This document shows positions 6,703 to 16,186 of a stretch of DNA of 64,000 bases, piece by piece. The notes under the pieces are model-generated. The model was not told where the DNA came from. It did no database searches and saw only the letters and a program-made list of their open reading frames with translations. The translations under genes and the position numbers were made by a program. The DNA is from Eisenbergiella porci. GTDB taxonomy: Bacteria > Bacillota > Clostridia > Lachnospirales > Lachnospiraceae. Location of the stretch: the NCBI RefSeq assembly GCF_009696275.1, contig NZ_VUMI01000015.1, positions 1 through 64,000 of the forward strand, read 5' to 3'. Numbering within the stretch: the first letter of the stretch is position 1; each line of letters begins with the position of its first letter.

Positions 6703-9219
6703 TTAGGAGGAGCAGCTTTCACACTCCTCTACCTCCAGAGATTTGCTGCGTACGTAATAAATGGTTTTTACTCCGCATTCCCAGGCCTGCACATAGAGGG
6801 AGAGTACCTGGCGGAGGGTATAATCATTGGTGATATATAGGTTCATGCTCTGCGCCTGGTCGATATGGCGCTGCCGCACGCCGCAGGCGCGGACACTCAT
6901 GCTCTGGTCAATGAAATGGGCATTTTTATAATACCAGTAGGTTTTCATGGACAGCTCGGGAGCGACACGGGGCAGCATAAAGCCTTTTTTCTCTTCCAGG
7001 AAAAACCGTTTCATCACCGGATCCAGACCTGCAGTGGTACCTGAAAGGATGCTGGTGCTGCTGGTGGGAGCCACCGCCAGCAGATAGGCGTTCCGTATGC
7101 CATGGGCAGCCACGTTTTGCCGTACCTGTTCCCATTCGGGGGAGGTATAGCCTCTCTTATCAAAATAGGCGCCGGTCTGCCAGTCACTTCCTTCAAAGTA
7201 TTCATAGCTGCCTTTTTCTGCGGCAATGGCAGAGCTGGCAGCGATTGCAGCGCGGTTGATACGTTCAAAGACATCATCCACAAAGGATAGGTGCTGTTCA
7301 CTTTCCCAGGGAATCTGACGCTTGGCCAGCATATGGTGATAGCCGCTGACGCCCAGGCCAATGCTGCGGTAACGGCGGTTGGTCAGTTTGGCATAGGGCA
7401 GAGCATAAAAATTCAGATCGATCACATTGTCCAGGGCGCGCACTGCGGTGGCTACCACATCAGAAAGGCAGGCGTCGTTTTCCACAGGAAGATTACCCAG
7501 GGAGAGGCTTGCCAGGTTGCAGACAACAAAATCCCCGGGGCGGGTTGTGGTGACGATGACGGTATCCCCGTTTTCTGATTTGATTTCCGTACTGACAGTC
7601 TCGATGGGAGACATGTTCTGCGCTATTTCCGTACACAGATTGGAGCAGTAAATCATGCCCCGGTGGCTGTTGGGGTTGGCGCGGTTTACGATATCCCGGT
7701 TGAACGTAAAAGGAGTTCCGGTTTCTACCGCTGATTTCAGAATCAGGCGGACGATTTCCTTCAGGGAAATGACGCGTTTGGAAATACGGGAGTCCTGAAT
7801 GCATTCCAGATAGCGTTTTTCCCATTCCCCGCCATAATAGTCTTCCAGGGAGTAGCCCCTTACGGTGAGTATCTCATGGGGACACATGAGATACCAGTCC
7901 TGATTCAGATCCTCCTTCGCCATTTTCCAGAACAGGTCGGGATAGCAGACCGCGGGAAAAATATCATGGGCTTTCATTCGGTCATCCCCATTATTGGTGC
8001 GCAGCTGCAGGAATTCAGGCAGATCCCGGTGCCAGGCGTCCAGATAGACCGCAGCCGCTCCCTGTCTCATGCCCAGCTGATCCACAGCCACAGCGGTGTC
8101 GTTTACCAGCTTAATCCAGCGGATGACGCCGCCTGCCGCACCTTCAAAGCCGCGGATGGAGCTTCCGGTGGCGCGCACCTTTCCAAAGTACAGCCCCATA
8201 CCGCCCCCGAATTTGCTGACCTGGGCAAAATTATCCACACTGCGGTAAATTCCATCCAGGCTGTCAGGCACCGTGTCAATGAAGCAGCTGGAAAGCTGAT
8301 GGTAAGGCTTACGCGCATTGGAGAGGGTGGGAGTTGCCATAGTCACCTCCATACGGCTGAGGCAGTCATAGAATTTCCTGACCCAGATAAGCCGGTTCTG
8401 TTTTTCCTTCATGGCCAGATGGAGCGCGATGCCAAGGAACATTTCCTGGGGCGTTTCCAGAAGAATATGGTGCTTCGTGCGGATGCAGTACCGCTTGAGG
8501 AGCAGATCCAGACCTGCGTAGGTGAACAGCTCATCCCGGCTGTCATCCAGAAACAGCGCCGCTTCCTCAATTTCCTCCCGGCTGTACTGTTCTAAAATAT
8601 AGCTTCCATACAAGCCCTGATCGGTGAGATAGCGCAGCTTTTCATAAAAGCAGGTAATGCGCGCCTCTTCCATGCGTGCATCGATGGCCTGGCGGCTCTG
8701 GTAATTGAGAAGCCTGGCGGCAATGAACTCCCAGCGCGGGGCTTCCTGGGTAGTCAGCTCCACGGCAGCTTTTATGAGCGCGGACAGCTTTTCCTCCGGC
8801 TTCATGTCAGGTTTGGAAAAAGCGGTGTACTTGGCGGAAAGATGCAGGAGGGAATACTCCTCCTGGGGAAAATCCTTCTGTATTTTTCTGAAAACCTGTT
8901 CCAGCTTCCTGTCGGAGGCGGACTGGCTGAGGGCGGCCCTGGCATCCCGGAGAAGGGAACGCTTCTGGCGGTAGAGAATATAATTTTTCGCTTCTGCAAA
9001 AAAGCCCTGTTCCATCAGAGTACGCTCCACCTGATCCTGGATGCCTTCCACGCTGGTGATATTCTGTTCGGAAAGCCCTTCCTCTACGGCATGAAGCAGA
9101 TCCGCCATAACAGAGGGGGCGGGATTACTTCCGGTACTTTCAAATGCCTTTTTCATGGCGGTAATGATTTTATGGCCGTCATAGGTTTCGCTGCGGCCGT
9201 TGCGCTTTGTGATTTCCAT
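6703..9219 (-). CDS. nrdA: Ribonucleoside-diphosphate reductase, alpha subunit (class Ia)
   Basis: Catalytic subunit reducing ribonucleoside diphosphates. An ATP-cone allosteric domain occupies about residues 1-95 (MEITKRNGRSETYDGHK). The barrel contains the active-site cysteine pair in SSCFID and VVCNLASLSL, the NLCTEI motif (Asn, thiyl Cys, Glu) and the radical-transfer pair TIYYVR near the C-terminus. The terminal EECESCSS carries the shuttle cysteines Cys833 and Cys836 that accept electrons from thioredoxin. The 838 residues fit a one-cone NrdA. First gene of the nrdAB operon; the promoter region carries two NrdR-like boxes. Confidence 0.96.
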   Translation of the reverse strand: MEITKRNGRSETYDGHKIITAMKKAFESTGSNPAPSVMADLLHAVEEGLSEQNITSVEGIQDQVERTLMEQGFFAEAKNYILYRQKRSLLRDARAALSQSASDRKLEQVFRKIQKDFPQEEYSLLHLSAKYTAFSKPDMKPEEKLSALIKAAVELTTQEAPRWEFIAARLLNYQSRQAIDARMEEARITCFYEKLRYLTDQGLYGSYILEQYSREEIEEAALFLDDSRDELFTYAGLDLLLKRYCIRTKHHILLETPQEMFLGIALHLAMKEKQNRLIWVRKFYDCLSRMEVTMATPTLSNARKPYHQLSSCFIDTVPDSLDGIYRSVDNFAQVSKFGGGMGLYFGKVRATGSSIRGFEGAAGGVIRWIKLVNDTAVAVDQLGMRQGAAAVYLDAWHRDLPEFLQLRTNNGDDRMKAHDIFPAVCYPDLFWKMAKEDLNQDWYLMCPHEILTVRGYSLEDYYGGEWEKRYLECIQDSRISKRVISLKEIVRLILKSAVETGTPFTFNRDIVNRANPNSHRGMIYCSNLCTEIAQNMSPIETVSTEIKSENGDTVIVTTTRPGDFVVCNLASLSLGNLPVENDACLSDVVATAVRALDNVIDLNFYALPYAKLTNRRYRSIGLGVSGYHHMLAKRQIPWESEQHLSFVDDVFERINRAAIAASSAIAAEKGSYEYFEGSDWQTGAYFDKRGYTSPEWEQVRQNVAAHGIRNAYLLAVAPTSSTSILSGTTAGLDPVMKRFFLEEKKGFMLPRVAPELSMKTYWYYKNAHFIDQSMSVRACGVRQRHIDQAQSMNLYITNDYTLRQVLSLYVQAWECGVKTIYYVRSKSLEVEECESCSS

Positions 9220-9356
9220 TTCTGTCTCCTTTAAACGGGACCGCCTGGTAAAAAAATTCCGGCGGCCGGCGGTTTTTTTATGTATGATTGCTTAAAATCA
9301 TATCTGGTGCGGCAGGCTCCGGCCGCTGATGCAGATAGCGGAATGAGATAGCTGCA

Positions 9357-9422
9357 GCACTAAAAGTAGTGTTTTCTTTGCCGAATTGAGTCCATTATAT
9401 ACTATATCTAGTTCAAATACAA
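9357..9422 (-). promoter_or_regulatory. nrdAB promoter with two NrdR-like boxes
   Basis: Reading leftward, TTGTAT (9417-9422), 17 bases, then TATAAT (9394-9399) form the promoter. Box 1, ATACTATATCTAGTTC (9399-9414), lies between the two hexamers. Box 2, GCACTAAAAGTAGTGT (9357-9372), lies just downstream. Both match the ACACwATATmTwGTGT pattern of NrdR boxes. Their starts are 42 bases apart, about four helical turns, which places them on one face of the DNA as expected for tetrameric NrdR-ATP/dATP repression. Confidence 0.75.
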
Positions 9423-9493
9423 GAACGATTCCTGATATTGTTTATCACAGGCTGCAGCTATCTGATCTTTCCATGTTATTATTGGAGATATGC

Positions 9494-9575
9494 TTGACTT
9501 TTATTATAGTTATAATTAAAATTATTAACTAGATAACTATTAATTAGTTTAAGGGTTAACACATTAACTTTAACC
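9494..9575 (+). promoter_or_regulatory. Promoter and likely operators of the marR-ABC operon
   Basis: TTGACT (9494-9499), 17 bases and TAAAAT (9517-9522) form a promoter. Just downstream are A/T-rich inverted repeats: AACTA...TAGTT at about 9528-9550, and AAGGGTTAA...TTAACCTTT around 9551-9575. Such sites placed after the -10 suit autorepression by the adjacent MarR protein. Confidence 0.5.
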
Positions 9576-9644
9576 TTTGCCAGGAGAAACTGGCAGACTA
9601 ATGGAGAAAAGGAGGGGCCGTGCAGGAGCGGCGGCCGGAAAAAG

Positions 9645-10109
9645 ATGGAAAGAAAGGAATTGGCGCACAATTCAATCAGGATGTTCCGCAGGGTGGATAC
9701 CATGCTGCGGCGTTATCTGGACAGGAAGGTCTGCCATACGGGGGTGTACCCCACGCAGCACAGGCTTTTAATGGAGCTGTACAGGAATCCCAACTGCTCC
9801 CAGGTGGGTTTGGCGGAGAAGTTTGATGTTTCGGCGGCCGCTATAGCAGTGTCTTTGAAGAAGCTGGAAAAGGGAGGCTATATTACCCGGCTGGCGGATG
9901 AAGCCGACAATCGGATTAACCAGGTAAGCGTGACGGAAAAGGGGAAGGAGGTCATCCATAAAAGCTTTCTTATTTTCGAGGAGACGGACCGGTGCTTTTT
10001 TGATGGCTTTACGGATGAAGAAATGGCGCAGTTTTTGGATTTTATGGAACGGGCTTATAAAAATATGGCAGATGAGAACAGCCGCCTGGACGGGGAGGAC
10101 AGTAAATGA
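9645..10109 (+). CDS. MarR-family transcriptional regulator
   Basis: A 154-residue winged-helix protein. The recognition region VGLAEKFDVSAAAIAVSLKKLEKGGYITR (about residues 53-81) and the wing LADEADNRINQVSVTEKG (about 82-99) are typical MarR. Helices at both ends form the dimer interface. The stop codon overlaps the start of the first ABC exporter gene (ATGA), so it heads a three-gene operon and probably represses it until an inhibitory compound binds. The start has only a weak ribosome site (GGAAAAAG), so the exact first codon is less certain. Ligand unknown. Confidence 0.92.
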   Translation: MERKELAHNSIRMFRRVDTMLRRYLDRKVCHTGVYPTQHRLLMELYRNPNCSQVGLAEKFDVSAAAIAVSLKKLEKGGYITRLADEADNRINQVSVTEKGKEVIHKSFLIFEETDRCFFDGFTDEEMAQFLDFMERAYKNMADENSRLDGEDSK

Positions 10110-11842
10110 AACGGTATCTGAAGTACGTGAAGCCCTACTGGTATGCGTTTATTTTAGGGCCGATTCTTATGATTACAGAGGTGGCCGGTGAGGTTATCCT
10201 GCCTGCCTATATGGCCAGGATTATCAATGTGGGCGCGGCCAACCGGGATGTGCCCTATATTATCGGAACGGGGCTGACGATGATCGCCATTGCTTTCATT
10301 ATGATGGGCGGGGGGATCGGCGGGGCCTGGTTTGCTTCCAAGGCATCCATCAGCTTCGGCGCCGATCTGCGGAATGACTGTTTTAAAAAGGTGCAGAAGT
10401 TTTCCTTTGCAAATATTGATGCTTTTTCCACCGGTTCCCTTGTGACCAGGCTGACCAATGATATCACGCAGGTACAGAACCTGATTATGATGGGGTTAAG
10501 GATGATGCTGCGCGCCCCGGGAATGCTCATAGGAGCCATTATCATGGCTTTTTCCATGAACGCAAGGCTGGCCAGAGTATTTCTGATTATCATGCCGGTC
10601 ATGATCATTGCCATTACAATCATTATGAGGACGGCTTTCCCAAGGTTTACCATCATGCAGAAGAAGCTGGATAAGGTTAACTCCAATATCCAGGAAACGC
10701 TGCAGAATGTGCGGGTTATTAAATCCTTTGTCAGAGGGGAGTATGAAGAAAAGCGTTTTTCCGATTCCAATGAGGATTTAAAGGATTCCAGCCTGCGGGC
10801 CTTCAAGGTGGTTATCCTGCAGATGCCCCTCATGGCTTTTTTTATGAACGCAACCACGCTGGCAGTGGTATGGATGGGCGGAAAGCAGGTGCTTGTGGGG
10901 GATATGCAGGTAGGAAACCTGACGGCCTTTACTACCTATATCGTGCAGGTCCTCATGTCACTGATGATGCTGGCCATGGTTTTTTTGCAAAGCTCCAGGG
11001 CGGTTGCCAGCGCCAGGAGAATCAACGAAATCCTTGATACGGAAATCGATTTGACGGACGAGAATGCAAAACAGACATCAAAAACGGTGCAGGAGGGGCG
11101 GATTGAGTTTCAGCAGGTTTCCTTCCGGTATTATAAGGACAGCCAGGAGAAGGTGCTTGACGATGTCAGCCTGACCATAGAGCCTGGCCAGACGGTGGGG
11201 ATCATCGGTTCCACCGGCTGCGGCAAGACAACGCTTGTTTCCATGATCCTCCGGCTTTATGATGCGGATGAAGGAAGGATATTGGTGGACGGCGTGGATG
11301 TGAGAGATTATTCCCTGAAAAACCTGAGAAATGGCGTGGGCATGGTTTTGCAGAAAAATGTGCTTTTTTCAGGAACGATTGAGGAGAATCTGATGTGGGG
11401 CGACGAGGAAGCTTCGCAGGAGGCGGTACGTGCGGCTTCGGAAGCGGCGCAGGCGGATGTCTTCCTGCAAACCTTCCCCGATGGCTATCAGACCCAGCTG
11501 GGCCAGGGCGGCATCAATGTGTCCGGCGGCCAGAAGCAGCGGTTATGTATCGCAAGGGCTCTTTTAAAGCAGCCGAAAATCCTGATTCTCGACGACAGCA
11601 CCAGCGCGGTGGACACGGCAACGGAGGCAAAAATCAGGGAAAGCTTTACCGGGACGCTGAAGGATACCACCAAGCTGATCATTGCGCAGCGCATCACCTC
11701 CGTTATGAATGCGGATCAGATCGTGGTTATGGATGAAGGAAGGATTGTAGGGCTTGGCAGGCATGAGGAGCTGCTGGCCGGCTGTGAGGCTTATCAGGAA
11801 ATTTACTATTCCCAGATGGACAGGGAGGTGAGCGCATCATGA
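10106..11842 (+). CDS. ABC exporter half-transporter A (degenerate ATP site)
   Basis: A type IV exporter half: six membrane helices (about residues 15-300) and a nucleotide-binding domain (about 335-578). Walker A GSTGCGKTT, signature VSGGQ and Walker B ILILDDS are visible. The catalytic Glu after Walker B is replaced by Asp (DDSTSAVD) and the switch His is replaced by Gln (IIAQRITS). This marks the degenerate half of a heterodimer, as in TM287/288-type and LmrCD-type pumps. It overlaps marR and the next ABC gene by four bases each. Probable role: efflux of amphiphilic toxic compounds or peptides. Confidence 0.93.
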   Translation: MKRYLKYVKPYWYAFILGPILMITEVAGEVILPAYMARIINVGAANRDVPYIIGTGLTMIAIAFIMMGGGIGGAWFASKASISFGADLRNDCFKKVQKFSFANIDAFSTGSLVTRLTNDITQVQNLIMMGLRMMLRAPGMLIGAIIMAFSMNARLARVFLIIMPVMIIAITIIMRTAFPRFTIMQKKLDKVNSNIQETLQNVRVIKSFVRGEYEEKRFSDSNEDLKDSSLRAFKVVILQMPLMAFFMNATTLAVVWMGGKQVLVGDMQVGNLTAFTTYIVQVLMSLMMLAMVFLQSSRAVASARRINEILDTEIDLTDENAKQTSKTVQEGRIEFQQVSFRYYKDSQEKVLDDVSLTIEPGQTVGIIGSTGCGKTTLVSMILRLYDADEGRILVDGVDVRDYSLKNLRNGVGMVLQKNVLFSGTIEENLMWGDEEASQEAVRAASEAAQADVFLQTFPDGYQTQLGQGGINVSGGQKQRLCIARALLKQPKILILDDSTSAVDTATEAKIRESFTGTLKDTTKLIIAQRITSVMNADQIVVMDEGRIVGLGRHEELLAGCEAYQEIYYSQMDREVSAS

Positions 11843-13722
11843 ACGAGGCCAGAAAAGAAGCGTTGATCAGAAAATATTCCTATGCGGCGCAGCAGGCCGG
11901 CGCACAGGGAAGAGGTCCCGGCGGACCCAGGACTGGGGGCCCCGGGCCGGGAAGAGGCCGTGGGCGGATGTCCGGAGGCAAGCCGAAGAATGCGGGAGAA
12001 ACCATAAAAAGGCTGCTTTCCTATATCCAGGAGGAAAAATACAAGCTTGCGCTGGTTTTTACATGTGTCATAATTAATACCATTGCCATGCTGGCCGGTT
12101 CCTATATGCTGCGTCCCATCATAAACAGCCTGACTTCCGAAAATGGGAGCGCGGATAAGCTGCTGCATTCCCTGGTGATTATGGCGTGTATTTATGCGGT
12201 GGGAATCGTTGCCCAGTATTTGCAGTCCCGCGTGATGATTGGGATATCCCAGCATGCTATTTTTAAAATAAGAAATGAGCTGTTTGCAAAAATTCAAAAG
12301 CTGCCGGTCCGGTTTTATGATACGAACAATCACGGTGATATTATGAGCCGTTTTACCAACGACGTGGATGCAGTGGGGGAAATGCTGAACAATACCGTGG
12401 TCCAGATCATTTCCAGTATGATCAATGTTATCGGCACCTTCTGTCTGATGGTGTATACCAATGTCTGGCTGACGCTGATTACCGTGGTTACGGTGCCGCT
12501 GATGATGCAGGCGGCGCGTTTTGTCACCATGCGCAGCCGCAGGTTTTACAAGGCGCAGCAGGCGGCGCTGGGAACTCTGAACGGTTATATTGAGGAAACG
12601 GTAACGGGACAGAAGGTGGTCAAGGTATTCTGCCATGAAGAGATTGCGGAGGAGGAATTTTCTTATTTAAATTATGATCTGCGGGATAAGCAGATCATGG
12701 CGCAGTTTTTCGGAGGTATCATGGGGCCTGTCATGGGAAACCTGGGGCAGGTAGGCTATTCACTGACAGCCTGTATCGGCGGCATCCTCTGTGTGCTCAG
12801 GGGCTTTGATATCGGCGGGCTTACCGTTTTTGTGAATTATTCCAGGCAGTTCAGCAGACCTATTAATGAGCTTTCCATGCAGATGAATACCATTTTTTCC
12901 GCGCTGGCCGGTGCGGAACGGGTTTTCTCCGTTATGGATGAGAAGCCGGAGCCGGAGGACGGACCGGAGGCGGTGCAGCTGACGAACTGCAGAGGCTATG
13001 TGCGGCTGGAGGATGTGACCTTTGGCTACAATCCGGATAAAACGATTCTGAAGGATATTTCCCTGTATGCAAAGCCAGGCCAGAAAATTGCCTTCGTAGG
13101 CTCTACGGGGGCCGGAAAAACAACGATTACCAACCTTATCAACCGTTTTTATGACATTGATAAGGGCAAAATCACCATTGACGATGTGGATATCAAAGAT
13201 ATTGCAAGGGATGACCTCCGCCGCAACATTGCCATGGTGCTTCAGGACACCCATCTTTTTACAGGGACGGTCCGTGAAAATATCCGTTACGGCAGGCTGG
13301 ATGCCACGGATGAGGAGGTGGAGCAGGCGGCCAGGACGGCCAGCGCCCATTCCTTTATCATGAGGCTGGATAAGGGGTACGATACCATGATTGAGGGTGA
13401 CGGGGCGAATTTAAGCCAGGGCCAGAGGCAGCTTCTGAACATTGCCAGGGCGGCGATTTCCAGGGCTCCCATTCTCATCCTGGATGAAGCGACCAGCTCC
13501 GTGGATACCAGGACGGAAAAACATATTGAAAAGGGGATGGACCGTCTGATGGCGGAGCGTACCACCCTGGTCATTGCCCATCGTCTTTCCACGGTCCGCA
13601 ATGCCGATGCCATTATGGTGCTGGAGCACGGCGAGATCATCGAAAGAGGAAGCCATGACGACCTGCTTACCATGAAGGGCAGATATTACGAGCTGTATAC
13701 AGGAAAGAGCGAACTGGAATAA
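11839..13722 (+). CDS. ABC exporter half-transporter B (catalytic ATP site)
   Basis: Second half of the heterodimeric exporter. It has six membrane helices, then Walker A GSTGAGKTT (about residue 420), Walker B ILILDEATSS with an intact catalytic Glu and VIAHRLST with the switch His. The signature is LSQGQ rather than LSGGQ. In the heterodimer the consensus site would use this Walker A/B with VSGGQ from the partner; the degenerate site would use the partner's Walker A/B with LSQGQ. Residues 16-50 form a Gly/Arg/Pro-rich cytosolic extension absent from most homologues. Followed by a strong terminator. Confidence 0.93.
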   Translation: MNEARKEALIRKYSYAAQQAGAQGRGPGGPRTGGPGPGRGRGRMSGGKPKNAGETIKRLLSYIQEEKYKLALVFTCVIINTIAMLAGSYMLRPIINSLTSENGSADKLLHSLVIMACIYAVGIVAQYLQSRVMIGISQHAIFKIRNELFAKIQKLPVRFYDTNNHGDIMSRFTNDVDAVGEMLNNTVVQIISSMINVIGTFCLMVYTNVWLTLITVVTVPLMMQAARFVTMRSRRFYKAQQAALGTLNGYIEETVTGQKVVKVFCHEEIAEEEFSYLNYDLRDKQIMAQFFGGIMGPVMGNLGQVGYSLTACIGGILCVLRGFDIGGLTVFVNYSRQFSRPINELSMQMNTIFSALAGAERVFSVMDEKPEPEDGPEAVQLTNCRGYVRLEDVTFGYNPDKTILKDISLYAKPGQKIAFVGSTGAGKTTITNLINRFYDIDKGKITIDDVDIKDIARDDLRRNIAMVLQDTHLFTGTVRENIRYGRLDATDEEVEQAARTASAHSFIMRLDKGYDTMIEGDGANLSQGQRQLLNIARAAISRAPILILDEATSSVDTRTEKHIEKGMDRLMAERTTLVIAHRLSTVRNADAIMVLEHGEIIERGSHDDLLTMKGRYYELYTGKSELE

Positions 13723-13789
13723 TGGGAAAAGATGTGATATAATTGCGCCATACGGCAGACCGTGCCGGACAGCGCAGGAAGCGGAAACA

Positions 13790-13835
13790 AAACCGGCAGC
13801 TATCCGGGGCGTAAAGGAGGCTGCCGGTTTTTTTG
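13790..13835 (+). terminator. Terminator of the marR-ABC operon
   Basis: AAACCGGCAGC (13790-13800) pairs with GCTGCCGGTTT (13820-13830) and is followed by a T tract to 13835. Confidence 0.85.
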
Positions 13836-13904
13836 TCCATACTGTAAAAAGAAACAATGCGGCCGGGGGAAGCGGTACGGCTGCAGAATAAAATGATTGG
13901 GTGA

Positions 13905-15713
13905 TTGGAAATGAAGAATAAAAAGAATACCAAGGCCGCAAATGCTTCCAAGGCTGCAACGGCTTCCGAGGATGACGGAAAACGTGGCCCTGCGGGATTT
14001 TTCAGGGAGAATGCCCTGTTCTGCCTGCTTTTTTGCGGGATGGGGATTTATTATCTATGGCGTATGTTCTCAATTCCACCCTGGTACGATGAACTTTATA
14101 CCTATGAAAACTTTATTGACAGAGGGGTAATCTATTCCATGATTCATTGGCCGCTGCCGAATAACCATGTGTTTTTCTCTGCGTTGTCGGCGGTCCTGAA
14201 CAAGCTGGGAAGCCCTTATATCGGGCTCAGGGGAATTTCCTTCCTGGCCTCTATGGGCAGCTTGCTGCTTTTGTACCGTATTCTGCGCAAGGCTGTTCCA
14301 GCCAATCTGGCTGCGGCGGGCGCCGCGCTGTTTGCGGCAATGTATAATGTGGTGCAGCAGGCGGCCCAGGGGAGAGGCTATGCGCTTTCCGGTTTTTTCC
14401 TGCTGGCAGCGGTGAATTGCCTTTATGAAATCTGTGTACCTGATGCAGGCGGGAACAGTGGTGCTTTTGCAGGAACAGGGCAGGAATATGAAAAAGGCGG
14501 GCAGAAGGATGAAGGCGGGATAAAGGAACTGCAGAAAATAAGCGGTAGGGAAATAAAAGGCAGGAAAATAAAAGGGCGGAAAATAGACCGACGCTTCTGG
14601 TATTATGTAGGATTTGCGGCATGCTTAACGGGCGGGCTTTATACTATTGCCAGCAATCTGTACTGGGTGGTTCCAGTGTGCATGGCAGGAGGGCTGTATC
14701 TCCTTTTTTCAGGGAAATACAAGACGTTGTTCCGGCTGATAGGGGCTTCTTTGGCAGCGGCATTTGCCACCTTTGGGCTGTATACGATTATCTGGCTTGC
14801 TATTGGCTCCAATTTCCTTGTAAAGGAGGAAGCGGGACCATTTTTCGGGAAGGGGCATTTTTATGTGCTGCTTCACGATCCGTTTGCCGCTTTTTCCAGG
14901 GGCATGCAGGCGATGCTTTCTGATCCGAATATTCAGAGCATTGACAGAAGCCGTTTTAACAGTGAATTTATCCAATACCTGGAGCGGGTTGCGAATCAGG
15001 TGTATCCAAACGGCGGGCGTATTTTACTTGTGCTGACAGCGGCAGGGCTGGTTCTTGCGCTTCTGTTGGGTGTCAGAGCATTTTGGAGGAAGGATATGCC
15101 TGTGTTTTTCCTGGCTCTTTATACGGTGGTTCTGACCGTTATGGTGCCGGTTTTTCTGACGGTGCAGTGTGTGTTCCCGTATCTGCGGGTTTTTACCTAT
15201 ATGGGAAGCGTTCTGGCAATGCTGTTTGTGCTGATGGTGTATGCCGCGGCTGATATCGTGCGCAGCCTTGCGGTAAAGGGAAAGGGGACGCAAGTCCCAG
15301 CGCGTGTGGGCAAATGGGCGGCCTTTGTGTTTGCGGCGGCTGGTATTTTATTTTCGGTATACAGCTGCAGGCTGCCTGAATATAATGCGGGCTATGACAG
15401 CAGGGATAATCATATTTATGCGGCTCTGAAACAGCTTGATGAGCAGGAGGCGGATACGGTTCTTGTAGGCGACGTATACGCCAGGCTGAATCTGTATTTC
15501 CATATTCAGAGGTGCAGAGGGAAGGAACTGGTTATGGATTATGAGCAGCCGGATTATGTGCTCATGGATAAGGTGCAGACCGGGCCGGAAGGGGAGGCGC
15601 TGGTGTGGCCGTATGAGTTGAATACTCAGGATTTTCCGTGGGAGTGGATAGAGGAGCATATGGAGGTTGTCTTTGAGGACGATTCTTATATTGCATATCA
15701 GGTGGTGAAATAG
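13905..15713 (+). CDS. Polytopic membrane protein, GT-C/GT39-like glycosyltransferase
   Basis: A 602-residue protein with about ten to eleven predicted membrane helices. The first extracytoplasmic loop holds the acidic pair IPPWYDELYTYE (about residues 58-69) characteristic of GT-C enzymes that use polyprenyl-phosphate sugars (PMT/ArnT-like GT39 group). The C-terminal domain (residues about 480-602) is soluble and outside. A Gly/Lys/Arg-rich hydrophilic insert (about 182-230) carries a short tandem repeat (REIKGRKIKGRKI), likely a replication-slippage product. No sugar-nucleotide genes adjoin it, so the acceptor (protein, lipid or wall polymer) is unknown. Single-gene unit ended by a palindromic terminator. 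Confidence 0.72.
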   Translation: MEMKNKKNTKAANASKAATASEDDGKRGPAGFFRENALFCLLFCGMGIYYLWRMFSIPPWYDELYTYENFIDRGVIYSMIHWPLPNNHVFFSALSAVLNKLGSPYIGLRGISFLASMGSLLLLYRILRKAVPANLAAAGAALFAAMYNVVQQAAQGRGYALSGFFLLAAVNCLYEICVPDAGGNSGAFAGTGQEYEKGGQKDEGGIKELQKISGREIKGRKIKGRKIDRRFWYYVGFAACLTGGLYTIASNLYWVVPVCMAGGLYLLFSGKYKTLFRLIGASLAAAFATFGLYTIIWLAIGSNFLVKEEAGPFFGKGHFYVLLHDPFAAFSRGMQAMLSDPNIQSIDRSRFNSEFIQYLERVANQVYPNGGRILLVLTAAGLVLALLLGVRAFWRKDMPVFFLALYTVVLTVMVPVFLTVQCVFPYLRVFTYMGSVLAMLFVLMVYAAADIVRSLAVKGKGTQVPARVGKWAAFVFAAAGILFSVYSCRLPEYNAGYDSRDNHIYAALKQLDEQEADTVLVGDVYARLNLYFHIQRCRGKELVMDYEQPDYVLMDKVQTGPEGEALVWPYELNTQDFPWEWIEEHMEVVFEDDSYIAYQVVK

Positions 15714-15844
15714 GAATAGCCTGGATCTTCTTGACGGAATCACACATTGAGCAGGTTCAGAAGCAATGTAAATAAATGCGCTTCATTTATCAGGAAGCCG
15801 TTGTCTTTATAATGGCGGCTTAAATATGTTTGTTTTTCAAATGC

Positions 15845-15888
15845 TCATCAAATAAAACCACCTGAATTCAGGTGGTTTTATTTGATGA
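15845..15888. terminator. 44-bp perfect palindromic terminator
   Basis: A perfect palindrome centred at 15866/15867 (ACCACCTGAATTCAGGTGGT core with A/T flanks) serves both the glycosyltransferase gene and the leftward tRNA region. The flanking T and A tracts make it a bidirectional intrinsic terminator. Confidence 0.8.
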
Positions 15889-15894
15889 CATGAA

Positions 15895-15919
15895 AAAAGC
15901 CCGTAATCTACGGGCTTTT
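15895..15919 (-). terminator. Terminator of tRNA-Thr
   Basis: AAAAGCCCGTA and TACGGGCTTTT pair around an ATC loop just 3' of the tRNA on the minus strand, followed by Ts in that direction. Confidence 0.8.
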
Positions 15920-15923
15920 CATA

Positions 15924-15996
15924 AGCTGCTGACGGGAATCGGACCCGTGACCTCCGCACTACCAATGCGACGCTCTACCGACTGAGCCACAGCAGC
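15924..15996 (-). tRNA. tRNA-Thr (GGT anticodon)
   Basis: Minus-strand cloverleaf: acceptor GCTGCTG/CAGCAGC, D arm GCTC...GAGC, anticodon stem TCGCA/TGCGG with loop TTGGTAG giving anticodon GGT, and T arm ACGGG/CCCGT with TCCGATT loop. CCA is not encoded. The base after the acceptor stem is T, where A is commoner for threonine tRNAs. A terminator follows directly. Confidence 0.93.
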
Positions 15997-16186
15997 ATTC
16001 CGGTGTCCTGCGAGGTGTTTCTCGCTGTCACCGAAAGCTAGTATAGCATGACAAAATCTGTTTTGTCAACAATAAATTTCATTTTTTTTTATTTTTTGTT
16101 TTTGGAGAGTTATCAAAGGAAAAAGCATATAGTAATCAGAATGAACCCGGGCAAACAGAAAAAATATATATGGCATAAAATTTTGT

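Noticed and set aside
15845-15888. The 44-bp palindrome as an IS end or attachment site
   Set aside because: It lies between gene ends with T tracts and has no partner copy; a bidirectional terminator explains it.
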